Notes: a model not told the origin generated them from the sequence alone. A stretch of DNA of 54,135 nt from an uncultured Duodenibacillus sp. (GCA_944388865.1 CALXKM010000044.1:1-54135), one strand, 5' to 3'. Counted from the stretch's first letter, positions 17,322 to 26,413 are shown. Made by a program: numbers and translations.

Positions 17322-19427
17322 TTAGAGCTTGATCTTGATGCGGCCGTCAACGGCAATCGCTTCGCCCGTCTTGTCCGAAATCATGAGCGGGTTGATGTCA
17401 AGCTCAATTACTTCGGGGTAGTCGGTCACGAGCTGCGACAGACGCAGCAGGATTTCTTCGACCTTAGCGATGTCTGCGGGCTTGGTGCCGCGAGCGCCTT
17501 CGAGCAGCTTGAAGGCCTTCACGGAGCGCACCAGCTCATGCGCATCCTGATCGGTGAGCGGAGCCAGGCTAAAGGAGACGTCCTTCATCACTTCGACGAA
17601 GACGCCGCCCAGACCGAACATCACCATCGGACCGTACTGCGGGTCGCAGGCTACGCCGCAGACAAGCTCGCGGCTGCTCTTGACCATTTCCTGAATGATG
17701 ACGCCTTCAAGACCGTCGAGAAGGCCCTTTTCCTTGAGCTTGGCGACGAGATCTTGGTAGTTGGCGCGCAGCTCTTCGGCCGAGCCGAGGTTGACGCGAA
17801 CGCCGCCCACATCGGTCTTGTGCGAGGTGGTCTTGGAGGTCATCTTCATTACGACGGGCCAGCCGATCGATTCGGCGATGGCCACGGCCTCATCCTCGGT
17901 GCGGGCAAAGCCGGCCTTGCACACGCGCACTCCGTAGGCATCGAGCACATCGAGGCTTTCGCGGGTGGTGAGCTCTGCACGGCCTTCGCTGCGGGCTGCG
18001 GCAAAAAGAGCATCGACCTTGTCGCGGGCCACTTCATAAGCAGGCGTCTTGCCTTCGGGACGAGCGAGCCACTTGCGCTGCATGTTGAGGCGAGCCAGAC
18101 CGTCGACAGCTTCTTCGGCAAACTGGAAGAAGGGAATGTTGACGTCCATGTCGGAGATCGTCGAGAAGAACTCGTTTTTGGTCATGAATACGCCGACGAT
18201 GGGCTTTTCGGGGTGCTCGGCCTTGATTTCCATGAGCGCCTTGGCAACGTCGATGTCGCGCAGGCCAAGGAAGGGCAGATAGATCGAAATCACCATGTCC
18301 ACGCCCGGATCGGCAAGCACGGTGGTAAGCGTCTGCTGGTAGTGCTCAAGCGGGGCCGATGCGATCATGTCGACGGGGTTCTTGACCGAGGCGGCTGCCG
18401 GCAGGAAGCTTCTGAGCTTGGCCTTGGTTTCTTCGGAAAGCTGAGCCATCTGCATGCCGTAGTCGCAAATGGCATCGGTTGCCATGATGCCGGGGCCGCC
18501 CGAGTTGGTGATGATGCACACGCGGTCTCCCTTGGGAATCGGGCAGTTTCTAAAGACCTTGGCAGTTGAAAAGAGCGACTTCAGGGAGTATTCGCGAATC
18601 ACGCCTGACTGACGCAGAAGCGCTTCGGCCGCCTTGTCCGAACCGGCCAGAGAGCCAGTGTGAGAGCTTGCCGCGGAGGCGCCGGCAGCCGAACGGCCGG
18701 CCTTGAGCGCGATGATGGGCTTGCGGCGCGTGATGCGCGTGGCAAGCTTTCTGAAGTTGGCCGGATTCTGAATGGATTCCATGTAAAGCAGAATCTGGTG
18801 CACGTCGTCCTGGTCTTCCCAGTACTCGATGGCGTCTTCGGCGTTCACGTCGGCCTGATTGCCGATGGAAATGAACTGGGCAAAGCCGATGTTGAGATCC
18901 TTAAGGATGTTGAGAATGCCGCCGCCCAGAGCGCCCGACTGAGAGACGAAGCCGATGTCGCCGCGCACCGGCAGCGATTCGGCAAAGCAGCCGTCCATGC
19001 TGATGTCGGGATGGGTGTTGACCACGCCCAGGCAGTTGGGGCCGACGCAGCGCATGCCGTAGCTGCGCACCTTTTCGAGCAGCGCCTTTTCCAGAGCAGC
19101 GCCCTCGGCGCCGGATTCCTTGAAGCCGGCCGAAATCACAACGATGCCCGTGATGCCCTTTTCGTGGCACTGATCAATCGTCGAGAGCACGAACTTGGCG
19201 TTGACGACGATGATGGCCATGTCGACGGGGCCTTCAATTTCGAGCACGGACTTCACGGCGGGAAGGCCTTCAATAACGCCGCCCTTGGGGTTGACCGGAT
19301 AAATTTTGCCTGCAAAGTGGTACTCCTGCAGACGCTTCATGATGTCCGAGCCGATGGTGTGGGCTTTGGTGGAGGCGCCGATCACGGCAACGCTCTTGGG
19401 GCGCATGATTTTGTCAAGAGAATGCAT
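17322..19427 (-). CDS. Acetate--CoA ligase (ADP-forming), fused alpha-beta subunits
   Basis: Cytoplasmic enzyme of 701 residues that interconverts acyl-CoA plus ADP and phosphate with acid, CoA and ATP. Domain order: a CoA-binding Rossmann domain (SVAVIGAS, 12-19); a succinyl-CoA-ligase-like domain with the likely phosphorylated His256 in SHTGSLAG; then a C-terminal ATP-grasp domain (about 480-701) with the EMVKSSRELVCG segment. This alpha-beta fusion is typical of bacterial and archaeal ADP-forming synthetases. The start at 19427 has AGGAG; an upstream ATG (19511) gives a non-conserved extension. In a fermentative or anaerobic respirer it would yield ATP from acyl-CoA. Acyl preference is unknown, and some relatives act on propionyl-, aryl- or branched-chain CoA. 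Confidence 0.88.
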   Translation of the reverse strand: MHSLDKIMRPKSVAVIGASTKAHTIGSDIMKRLQEYHFAGKIYPVNPKGGVIEGLPAVKSVLEIEGPVDMAIIVVNAKFVLSTIDQCHEKGITGIVVISAGFKESGAEGAALEKALLEKVRSYGMRCVGPNCLGVVNTHPDISMDGCFAESLPVRGDIGFVSQSGALGGGILNILKDLNIGFAQFISIGNQADVNAEDAIEYWEDQDDVHQILLYMESIQNPANFRKLATRITRRKPIIALKAGRSAAGASAASSHTGSLAGSDKAAEALLRQSGVIREYSLKSLFSTAKVFRNCPIPKGDRVCIITNSGGPGIMATDAICDYGMQMAQLSEETKAKLRSFLPAAASVKNPVDMIASAPLEHYQQTLTTVLADPGVDMVISIYLPFLGLRDIDVAKALMEIKAEHPEKPIVGVFMTKNEFFSTISDMDVNIPFFQFAEEAVDGLARLNMQRKWLARPEGKTPAYEVARDKVDALFAAARSEGRAELTTRESLDVLDAYGVRVCKAGFARTEDEAVAIAESIGWPVVMKMTSKTTSHKTDVGGVRVNLGSAEELRANYQDLVAKLKEKGLLDGLEGVIIQEMVKSSRELVCGVACDPQYGPMVMFGLGGVFVEVMKDVSFSLAPLTDQDAHELVRSVKAFKLLEGARGTKPADIAKVEEILLRLSQLVTDYPEVIELDINPLMISDKTGEAIAVDGRIKIKL

Positions 19428-19542
19428 GGTTTTGTTCTCCTCGTTGAAAACACCTGCAAAAAGGGGAATCGCCTTTGCAAGAAATTGCATCCACTGACAC
19501 ATCCCGGTCAATAGTTATGGAAATTCCCCATAAACACCTAAA

Positions 19543-20247
19543 TTATTTCATATTCAAGCCGCGATTGAGCTGCTCGCTAGGTAAAGCCCCAGTAACGCGT
19601 GCGCCGTTGGCGAAGACGATGAGCGGCGTGCCGGTGATTTCGTACTTCTGTCCGAGGGCAAGGTTGCGGTCCAAAACAGAGTCGTCGCACTTTGCCGGAG
19701 GCGGTTCCGTGCCGTTGAGCATGTGATCCTGCAGAGCCTTGGCAGGGTTCTTTGCGCAGACGATGTTGCGGGCAACATCGCGGGAATTGAGGATGGGATA
19801 AAGAAAATTGTAGACGGTGACGTTGCCTGCTTCGCGCAAGTTCTTTTCGAGCATCTGGCAGTACGTGCAGCGTGCGTCGGTAAAGACGACGACCTTGCGC
19901 TCACCCTTGCCGTAGACGACCTTGATGGCGTCGTCTAGCGGCAGATCCTTCCAGTGGATGCGCGAAAGCTCTTCGATGCGCGCGGCCGTGAGGTCGGTTT
20001 CGGTGGCGGCATCAAAAATGCGGCCTACGAGCAGATGCGTGACCTTCTCATCAACGTAGAAAACACGGCGGTTGACGACGACTTCCCAGAGCCCTTTGAT
20101 GGGCGCAGGACGCACGCTGTCGGGCTTCATGCTGGTGACGGAATAGACGCGCGCCGAGACTTGCTGTTCGATAGTGTCGGCGGCCAGACTCGGGGCGGCA
20201 AGGCAAACTGCGGCGGCCGCAGCAATGCCGAAAAGTGCTTTTCGCAT
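19543..20247 (-). CDS. Thiol:disulfide interchange protein DsbC/DsbG-like
   Basis: Periplasmic protein-disulfide isomerase of 234 residues. A signal peptide (1-23) is followed by an N-terminal cystatin-like dimerisation domain and a linker. The thioredoxin domain has Cys127-Thr-Tyr-Cys130, a cis-proline loop (Thr207-Pro208) and a second likely structural pair (Cys164, Cys187), as in DsbC. DsbC must be kept reduced by a DsbD-type protein, and one is encoded at 12-14 kb. It matures cysteine-rich exported proteins and may assist c-type cytochrome assembly. The start is at an ATG with no strong ribosome-binding site (AAGGAATCCC is a weak match). Confidence 0.92.
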   Translation of the reverse strand: MRKALFGIAAAAAVCLAAPSLAADTIEQQVSARVYSVTSMKPDSVRPAPIKGLWEVVVNRRVFYVDEKVTHLLVGRIFDAATETDLTAARIEELSRIHWKDLPLDDAIKVVYGKGERKVVVFTDARCTYCQMLEKNLREAGNVTVYNFLYPILNSRDVARNIVCAKNPAKALQDHMLNGTEPPPAKCDDSVLDRNLALGQKYEITGTPLIVFANGARVTGALPSEQLNRGLNMK

Positions 20248-20607
20248 GTGTGAAAGGGATTCCTTGTGTTAGGGATGGATAAGCCAATTCTGGGTTTGCG
20301 AGCGCAAGTGTAGCCGATGCAGTCTCTGCAAATGCGGTTTTGGCCCGCTGTTCAGAAAGCCGACCGAAAAGTGTTTGCGGGCCGGTTGCAGAATAAGCCG
20401 AACTGGTGTTCCAAGGGAGGGCGCACAAAACACCTTGTGAAAACTTTGCCTAGACTTAGCAAGAGAGCTAGGCCGCATCTAATTTTCACTGCCTAAACTG
20501 CTGCACAGGAAAAGCAAAAAGGTTCAATAAAAAAAGCGCGCCGACGGCACGCTTTTTCAGGCATGAGCCTGTTGCTCTGAGCTGTTAACTTCTTTTGGAG
20601 AAAGATC
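20248..20607. other. Intergenic region with an orphan terminator
   Basis: These 360 bp separate the divergent dsbC-like and ygiW-like genes. They contain a small inverted repeat (ggtgtt/aacacc, about 20405-20434) and a strong hairpin at 20529-20557. They also hold the ygiW ribosome-binding site (TTGGAG). No ORF is supported. A short transcript ending at the hairpin is possible. Confidence 0.45.
20529..20557. terminator. Orphan bidirectional terminator upstream of the ygiW-like gene
   Basis: Arms aaaaagcg(c)gcc and ggc(a)cgcttttt with a three-base loop; seven T on the minus-strand side and five on plus. It lies 50 bp before the ygiW-like start and is not downstream of any recognised gene on either strand. 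It may be a leader attenuator or the end of a small RNA. Confidence 0.65.
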
Positions 20608-20964
20608 ATGCGTGCTTGCAAGTTGTTCGTTGTTTGTGCCTCTTTTTGCGCGGCTCTTGCCGCAGGCAGCGCTGCTGCTCAGTTCGTGGGCGGCCCGAGC
20701 GGCGTGACGACGGTTAAGAATCTTTTGGAAAACGGGCACGACGATCAGCTCGTGGTGCTCGAAGGCTACATCGTCGATCAGATCAAGCACGAGGACTATA
20801 TTTTTAAGGATGCCACCGGGCAAATTGAAGTGGAAATCGACGATGAGGTTTTTGCCGGTCAACGCGTGGACACGAAGACGAAGGTGCGCCTTGAAGGCGA
20901 GTATGAAAAGGAACTCGTTGAGCCAAACACGGTGGACGTGCATCGTCTGACGATTGTGCGTTAA
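20608..20964 (+). CDS. ygiW: YgiW/YdeI-type periplasmic OB-fold (BOF) stress protein
   Basis: Secreted protein of 118 residues. A signal peptide (cleavage near Ala22-Ala24) is followed by the family start GGPSGVTTVKNLLENGHDDQ and a single beta-barrel OB fold with the GYIVDQI and IEVEIDDEVFAG strands. Family members in enterobacteria bind small ligands in the periplasm and are linked to tolerance of peroxide, cadmium and antimicrobial peptides. It is the first gene of an apparent operon with a response regulator and sensor kinase, the same order as ygiW-qseB-qseC in enterobacteria, so it may be controlled by that pair or act with it. The ribosome-binding site is TTGGAG. Confidence 0.85.
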   Translation: MRACKLFVVCASFCAALAAGSAAAQFVGGPSGVTTVKNLLENGHDDQLVVLEGYIVDQIKHEDYIFKDATGQIEVEIDDEVFAGQRVDTKTKVRLEGEYEKELVEPNTVDVHRLTIVR

Positions 20965-21054
20965 GGCAAAATGGTGCTTCGGGCAAGGCGACATGAATGG
21001 AGAGCTTTGCCCTTTCGAATTGTTTATTTTTGGGCGCAGCTGTAGCAGGATGCG

Positions 21055-21756
21055 ATGACGGAAAAGGTTTTGCTTGTTGAAGACGATCCGATGATCGGAG
21101 AGGCGGTGTGCGGTGCGCTTGCTGAGGCTCAAATTGAGGCTCAGTGGGCTAAAAGCGGCTGGGAGGCAATGGGCTTTCTTGCCGAGGAGAGTTTCGCTCT
21201 CGTGCTTTTGGATCTGGGGCTGCCTGGGCGCGACGGTATGAGCGTGCTTCGAGACATGCGCGCCAAGGGCAACATGACGCCCGTCATCATCCTTACGGCG
21301 CGCGACGGACTCGAAGACAGACTCGCAGGGCTCGATGCCGGGGCTGACGACTATGTGCTCAAGCCTTTTCACATGAGCGAAGTGCTCGCGCGCATGCGGG
21401 CTGTCTTAAGACGCAGGGGCTCAGGTGCCGAGCACGACGCTGCAAGCGCAAAGATGCTCTCAAACGGCGAACTGACGCTTGACTGCGAGACGAAAACCGT
21501 CACGGTGCGCCGCGACGGCCTCAGCAAGGAGGTGGCGCTTTCGCGCCGCGAATACGATCTTCTTGAAGCGCTTTTGACGCGCCCCGGGGCGATTCTGAGC
21601 CGTTCGGCACTTGAAGATCGCGTCTATGTCGACGGCGAGCTGCCCGAGAGCAACGCCATCGAATTCATTATTCACGGACTGCGCAAAAAGCTCGGCAGTT
21701 CCGCAATCGGCAACGTGCGCGGGCTGGGCTGGATGGTGCAGCGCGCCAAATCATGA
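21055..21756 (+). CDS. qseB: OmpR-family response regulator, QseB-like
   Basis: DNA-binding response regulator of 233 residues. The receiver domain (3-115) has acidic residues Glu9-Asp10-Asp11, phospho-acceptor Asp53 and Lys103. A C-terminal winged-helix domain (about 140-230) carries the recognition-helix segment SNAIEFIIHGLRKKLG. The four-base overlap with the kinase gene shows it belongs with that sensor. Position after a ygiW homologue points to the QseB/PmrA group. Target genes are not known; autoregulation of this operon is usual for the group. Confidence 0.88.
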   Translation: MTEKVLLVEDDPMIGEAVCGALAEAQIEAQWAKSGWEAMGFLAEESFALVLLDLGLPGRDGMSVLRDMRAKGNMTPVIILTARDGLEDRLAGLDAGADDYVLKPFHMSEVLARMRAVLRRRGSGAEHDAASAKMLSNGELTLDCETKTVTVRRDGLSKEVALSRREYDLLEALLTRPGAILSRSALEDRVYVDGELPESNAIEFIIHGLRKKLGSSAIGNVRGLGWMVQRAKS

Positions 21757-23249
21757 GATTTTTTCCCAATTTTGCGCACTCATCTTCGATCATTCGGCGC
21801 GTTGTCGTCGGCTGTTCGGCCGTGTTGATTGTCTTTACGGTGATCACGGCGCTTGGCAGCTTTGCCGTCGGGTATGAAGCTGCCAAGTCGCGTCAGGATC
21901 GAGTGCTAAAGGAAGTCGTCGGCATCCTCTCGCGCGACATCGTGCAGGAGCGCTACCGCGACAAGATTGTTGAACTCACCCGTGGCGGCTTTTACGGACC
22001 TGGCTCCATGCTTGGCGAAAGCGTTGAGGCTTCCAATGCCGAAGTGCTGACCATGGATGATTCTGTTTTCGAAGACAGCTTTGAGCTCGACGATGACAGC
22101 CCCAGGGCTATGGTGCAGGCCGGAGATACGGTGCTTGTGCGCATGCTGCACAAGCGCGGGCGCGCCATGTCGGTGACCTTCAATCGCCCCTATTGGGACG
22201 GTGCGCATACTGTGGAGTTGTTCGGCAAGCAGTACCGCATTTTTCTGCGCACGCTCTCAGACGGCACCCATGTGGCCGCAGGCCAGCTTTTGACCGAGCG
22301 CAACCGCTCCATTTTATTTTCTGCGCTCACTTCGGCTGCGCCGATTCTGATTCTTGCTCCGGTGATGCTCCTGGTGCTTCTTTTCGTGCTCTGGAAGGCG
22401 CTCAGGCCCCTGAAAAAGCTCGCCGGCGAACTCGATGAGCGCCGTGCTGAGGACCTCAAGCCCATTAATACGAAAGGAGTGCCCGAGGAGGTGAAGCGGC
22501 TCGTAGAGGCAACCAATGGGCTGCTAGAGCGCGTCGGCGAGCTAAGGCGCCGCGAGGCGCGCTTCGTGGCCGATGCCGCCCATGAGCTCAGAAGTCCGAT
22601 GACGGCCTTGAGCCTACAGGTCGACAGGCTCTCGGAGATGCCCCTTTCCGACGATGTGAAGGCGCGGGTGCAAGACATTAAAAACGCCATTGAGCGCACC
22701 ACGAATCTCGTCACGCAGCTGCTTGCCTTAAAGCGCGCGCAAGCCCAAGGCGAAGAATCCCTTCATCCCAATGAGGGCGCCGAGTGCCTCAAAGTGATTT
22801 CAACCGTGATTGCTGATTTGTACTGGGTGGCTGAGCAAAAGCAGATTTCGCTCAACGTCGAAGGGCTCGAAGCTTCTGACGCCGATCAGCTCAGGGCAGA
22901 CATTCGAGAGGCTGATCTTGCGGCAATCGTAAGAAATCTCGTGCACAACGCCGTCAATTACACGCAGCAGGGCGGCTCGGTGTGCGTGCGCGTAGAAAAT
23001 ACTCCCGACAAAGTGCGCATTTGCGTTGCCGATACGGGCCCTGGGATCGCACCAGACGAACGTGAGCGCGTGTTTGATCCCTTCTATCGGATTTTGGGCA
23101 GCTCTGCGCCCGGAACAGGGCTCGGGCTTGCGATCTGCCGCGCCATCGTTGACAAGGCTGCAGGATCGATTTCGCTGGACTGGGCCGATCCCGACAAGCA
23201 AAGAGGACTTCTTGCGACGGTTGAACTTCCTCGTCGGCGCGTGCTTTGA
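21753..23249 (+). CDS. qseC: Sensor histidine kinase, QseC-like
   Basis: Inner-membrane kinase of 498 residues. Helices at about 15-40 and 190-213 bracket a periplasmic sensor domain of about 150 residues rich in Asp and Glu (around 100-118). A HAMP-like linker leads to the dimerisation domain with His277 in AAHELRSP. The ATPase domain has the NAVNYT, DTGPGI and GTGLGL boxes. It overlaps the regulator stop by ATGA. By analogy it could respond to quinone-like, catecholamine or cation signals; the acidic patch suits a cation. The signal is not identifiable from sequence. Confidence 0.88.
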   Translation: MRFFPNFAHSSSIIRRVVVGCSAVLIVFTVITALGSFAVGYEAAKSRQDRVLKEVVGILSRDIVQERYRDKIVELTRGGFYGPGSMLGESVEASNAEVLTMDDSVFEDSFELDDDSPRAMVQAGDTVLVRMLHKRGRAMSVTFNRPYWDGAHTVELFGKQYRIFLRTLSDGTHVAAGQLLTERNRSILFSALTSAAPILILAPVMLLVLLFVLWKALRPLKKLAGELDERRAEDLKPINTKGVPEEVKRLVEATNGLLERVGELRRREARFVADAAHELRSPMTALSLQVDRLSEMPLSDDVKARVQDIKNAIERTTNLVTQLLALKRAQAQGEESLHPNEGAECLKVISTVIADLYWVAEQKQISLNVEGLEASDADQLRADIREADLAAIVRNLVHNAVNYTQQGGSVCVRVENTPDKVRICVADTGPGIAPDERERVFDPFYRILGSSAPGTGLGLAICRAIVDKAAGSISLDWADPDKQRGLLATVELPRRRVL

Positions 23250-23261
23250 GTTTTTTCAGAA

Positions 23262-23338
23262 AAGGCGCCTTGATCCTTGCTGCTCGACAAACAAAACAAA
23301 ATTTTTGCTTGCGATTGAGCGATCTTCGGCGCCTTTTG
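23262..23338. repeat. Long-range inverted repeat between convergent genes
   Basis: aaaaggcgcc (about 23262-23271) and its complement ggcgcctttt (about 23329-23338) enclose 57 bases with an A-rich centre. It sits in the 133-bp gap between qseC and phnX, which converge. It may act as a weak terminator for both. Confidence 0.4.
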
Positions 23339-23382
23339 CGCACGCAAAGAAGGAGACTTCGCTTCGCGTCCGCACGGCTTGC

Positions 23383-24180
23383 TCAAAGCGTATGGCCTCT
23401 GGCTTCGAGATCCTCAATGAGCAAGGGCAGCTCGTTCATGCGGTTGATCACGAAGTCGGCTCCGGCCGCATAAAAGCGGCTGCGGGCGTCTTTCAATAGA
23501 GTCTGACGCTTTTGCTCTTCTAGCGCATTCCACGAGGCTCTGTCCAGACCAATCATGGAGCTGCCTTCGCACACGCCCACGGCAATGACGCCGGCGTTGC
23601 GGGCTTCGGCCATGTCGGAGGCCGTATCGCCCACTTTGATGACGGTGCGCACGTTAAGCAGCCCGAGCTGCTTCATGTTGCCGAAGATCATGTAGGGCCA
23701 GGGGCGGCCGAAGCCTCCGGTGTCATCAGCCGTCTGCAGCGTCTCGGGAGCGTAGCCTGCCTGACGGGCGCCTGTGCCCACAACGGCCATCATGGCCTTC
23801 GTAAAGCCCGTGGTCGAGCCGATGCGAATGTCGTTGGCGCGCAGATAAGCAGTCGTCTCAACGATGCCCGGCAGCAGGTCGCAGTGGCGATCAAGCACAG
23901 CCATCAGCGCGGGTTCGAAATCTCCGTAAATGCGCTCTGTGTCGTTTGCATCAGGTGCCTTGCCGTATGCCTCAATCCAGCTCTGATGGATGCGCGGCAT
24001 GGCGAGCATGGTCTTGATGTGGTCGCGCTTCAAAAGCCCCATCGGCGCGCGCACCTCTTGGTCGGTGACGCTGATGCCTGCGCGGCGAAAAGCTTCCTTG
24101 AAGGCCGAAACCGGGCTCGTGCTGCCGAAGTCGACCGTTGTGCCGGCCCAGTCGAAAATGACGCCTTTGATGAATTTCAT
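23383..24180 (-). CDS. phnX: Phosphonoacetaldehyde hydrolase (phosphonatase)
   Basis: HAD-superfamily enzyme of 265 residues that cleaves the C-P bond of phosphonoacetaldehyde, giving acetaldehyde and phosphate. Nucleophile Asp10 lies in FDWAGTTVD, where Ala12 replaces the second Asp of ordinary HAD phosphatases, as expected for phosphonatases. The Schiff-base Lys51 is in MGLLKRDH. A C-terminal GDTASD motif binds Mg. It is the last gene of the 2-aminoethylphosphonate operon and overlaps phnW by four bases (ATGA). Confidence 0.96.
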   Translation of the reverse strand: MKFIKGVIFDWAGTTVDFGSTSPVSAFKEAFRRAGISVTDQEVRAPMGLLKRDHIKTMLAMPRIHQSWIEAYGKAPDANDTERIYGDFEPALMAVLDRHCDLLPGIVETTAYLRANDIRIGSTTGFTKAMMAVVGTGARQAGYAPETLQTADDTGGFGRPWPYMIFGNMKQLGLLNVRTVIKVGDTASDMAEARNAGVIAVGVCEGSSMIGLDRASWNALEEQKRQTLLKDARSRFYAAGADFVINRMNELPLLIEDLEARGHTL

Positions 24181-25292
24181 TTGAGGAACTCCTCGCAGTA
24201 TTGAGCAAAAAGAGCCAGGATTTTCTCAACATCGTCTTCGTAGATTTCGCCGATGTTGCCGATGCGGAATGTGTCGCGATCGGTGAGCTTGCCCGGATAG
24301 ATTACGTAGCCGTGCTCTTTGAGCCAGCCGTGCATGTGATGAAAGTCAAGCGTGCGGCCCTGCGGATAGAGAAATGTCGTGATGATGGGACCCTGGAAGG
24401 CTTCTGAGACGAAGGGTTCAAAGCCAAGTGCGCGCATGCCCTCGCGAAGCTTTTTGTTGCTTGCGCTGTAGCGGCGACCGCGCGCGGCGACGCCGCCTTC
24501 GCAGTGAAGCTCCTTGAGCGCCTGAGCAAAGGCAGCCACGACGTGCGTAGGCGATGTAAAGCGCCACTTGCCGTCGTCTTTTTGCATTGTGCGCCACTGT
24601 GCGTGCAGATCCAGAGAAATCGTGCGCGCACGGCCTTCGGTTGCTTCAAGCGTCGCACGCCGCGCAATGATGAAGGAAAAGCCGGGCACGCCCTGAATGC
24701 ACTTGTTGGCTGAAGAAATCAAAAAGTCTATGCCGAGGGCCGCCACGTCGACGTCGACGGCGCCAAAGGAGCTCATCGCATCCACGATGAACATGAGGTT
24801 GTGCTCGTGCGCAACGCGCGAGACGCTCTCAAGGTCATTGATGAGGCCCGAGGTTGTTTCATTGTGCACAATCGACAAAATCGTAACTTCGGGGTGAGCC
24901 GCAAGCGCGTCTTCGAGCCGCGTGGCGTCCACGCGCTCGTCCCAACCGAAGTCTTCGCGCACATAGGCAATGCCGTGGCGCTCCAGAATCTGGCACATGC
25001 GCTCGGAGTAGGCGCCGTTGACAGGCACAAGCACGCAGTCGTTTTTGCCTGCGGCAGAACTGAGCACGCTCTCTACGCCGAAGGTGCCCGAGCCTTGCAT
25101 CAGCACGGTGCTGTAGGCCGACTCGTCGGCGTGCGCAAGCTTCAGAAGCTCGCGGCGCACGAACTGCGTCATCTGCTTGTAGTCATCGTCCCACGTGCAG
25201 CGATCGACCAGCATTTCCTTGCGAACGGAAATAGAAGTCGTCAGAGGTCCCGGCGTGAGCAGCTTGTAGGTGTTTGGATCAGTGATGGTCAT
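24177..25292 (-). CDS. phnW: 2-aminoethylphosphonate--pyruvate transaminase
   Basis: PLP aminotransferase of 371 residues. It moves the amino group of 2-aminoethylphosphonate to pyruvate, yielding phosphonoacetaldehyde and alanine. It has the class V fold with the TPGPLTTS start, QGSGTFGVE, the VDAMSSFGAV cofactor site, and Lys197 in SSANKCIQG as Schiff-base residue. It feeds PhnX, the next gene, through a translationally coupled overlap. It lies 88 bp downstream of the binding-protein gene in the same operon. Confidence 0.97.
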   Translation of the reverse strand: MTITDPNTYKLLTPGPLTTSISVRKEMLVDRCTWDDDYKQMTQFVRRELLKLAHADESAYSTVLMQGSGTFGVESVLSSAAGKNDCVLVPVNGAYSERMCQILERHGIAYVREDFGWDERVDATRLEDALAAHPEVTILSIVHNETTSGLINDLESVSRVAHEHNLMFIVDAMSSFGAVDVDVAALGIDFLISSANKCIQGVPGFSFIIARRATLEATEGRARTISLDLHAQWRTMQKDDGKWRFTSPTHVVAAFAQALKELHCEGGVAARGRRYSASNKKLREGMRALGFEPFVSEAFQGPIITTFLYPQGRTLDFHHMHGWLKEHGYVIYPGKLTDRDTFRIGNIGEIYEDDVEKILALFAQYCEEFLK

Positions 25293-25380
25293 GATCGGGT
25301 GTCGATAAAAATTTTATTTTTTTGCCGACAGCACGAAAAAAATGTGCGGCCGGCATAAGGGAAGTACGCACTAGACGTTT

Positions 25381-26409
25381 TTACTTGCCTGCATCCTTGA
25401 CGAGCTTCTGGTGCTTTTGCAGCAGCTCGACCGTCAGGGGCTCCTTGTAGAGCATCGGACGGGCGGGCCTGTTGTCGGCCGTCACGGTTTCGCCTTCATA
25501 GAGAGCCACGGGGTAGTACTTGAGCAGCTCGGCGCGGCCGTGCTTGACGATGATCTCAACGGCTTTCTGAGCATTGGGGTTGGTCTTGTCGCCCTTGTCG
25601 ATGACGGCGGCGGCTTCCTGCAGCTGGAAGTTGCCTTCAACCGGGTCGATGTAGTCAATCGGCAGACCGCGAGCCTTGTCGGCCACAGCCTGATGGCGCA
25701 GACCGAAGCCCACAGCGGCTTCGCCCGCACGCAGCTTCTTTAAGGGAGCCGATCCGGACTTTTCCAGATGCGCGCCTGCATTCTTTTCAATGGCGGCAAT
25801 GGTCTTGGCGCCGGCTTCTTCGCCTTCGGCGCTCATGACGGCCTGAGTCATGAGCCAAGAAGTGGAGCTGCCTATGATGTCAGGCACCGAGATGTGACCG
25901 GCATATTCGGGCTTGGCAAGATCAGCGATGGCCTTCGGAGCAGTCAGATTGGAAGACTTCAAGACCTCGGTGTTAACGAACAGAGCGCCCATGTTGCCCA
26001 GAATCGGCGTCCAATACGACGGTGAAGCGCTGATGGTCTTCAGCTTGTTGTTCAGGTCGGCAAAGAGCTTTTGCTTTTTCTGGAAGCTGTCGAGGTAGTA
26101 GGTGCTGATCGTGACGACGTCGGCTTCGATGTTCTTGCCTTCGGCGGCAAGCTTGCCGCCAAGTTCAGACGTGCCGAAGGACTGCATCAGGTAGGCGCCC
26201 TTCATGCCGTTGGCGTCAAGCGCATTCTTCATTGCCTTTTGCGCTTCTTCGTCGGCGTTGGTGTAGATGATGACTTCAGAGACCTTGGCCGGTGCGGCAG
26301 CCTTTTTTGAATCGTCGGTCTTGGCCGAGGAGCCGCTGTCGCCGCAGCCGACGAGGGCAGCGCAGGCGCAGACGGCAAGAGTCATTTTGATCAGAATATT
26401 CGTTTGCAT
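25381..26409 (-). CDS. 2-aminoethylphosphonate ABC transporter, substrate-binding lipoprotein
   Basis: Extracytoplasmic solute receptor of 342 residues. A lipobox Leu19-Val-Gly-Cys22 shows it is lipid-anchored, followed by a low-complexity Ser/Lys/Ala linker and a two-lobe type II (iron/thiamine/phosphonate) binding fold. Context with phnW and phnX makes 2-aminoethylphosphonate the likely ligand. The start at 26409 has a GGAG site and lies 4 bp after the permease stop. An upstream ATG would overlap the permease and mask the signal peptide. A free periplasmic receptor would be more usual in Gram-negatives, so the lipid anchor is a small oddity. Confidence 0.88.
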   Translation of the reverse strand: MQTNILIKMTLAVCACAALVGCGDSGSSAKTDDSKKAAAPAKVSEVIIYTNADEEAQKAMKNALDANGMKGAYLMQSFGTSELGGKLAAEGKNIEADVVTISTYYLDSFQKKQKLFADLNNKLKTISASPSYWTPILGNMGALFVNTEVLKSSNLTAPKAIADLAKPEYAGHISVPDIIGSSTSWLMTQAVMSAEGEEAGAKTIAAIEKNAGAHLEKSGSAPLKKLRAGEAAVGFGLRHQAVADKARGLPIDYIDPVEGNFQLQEAAAVIDKGDKTNPNAQKAVEIIVKHGRAELLKYYPVALYEGETVTADNRPARPMLYKEPLTVELLQKHQKLVKDAGK

Positions 26410-26413
26410 TGTT

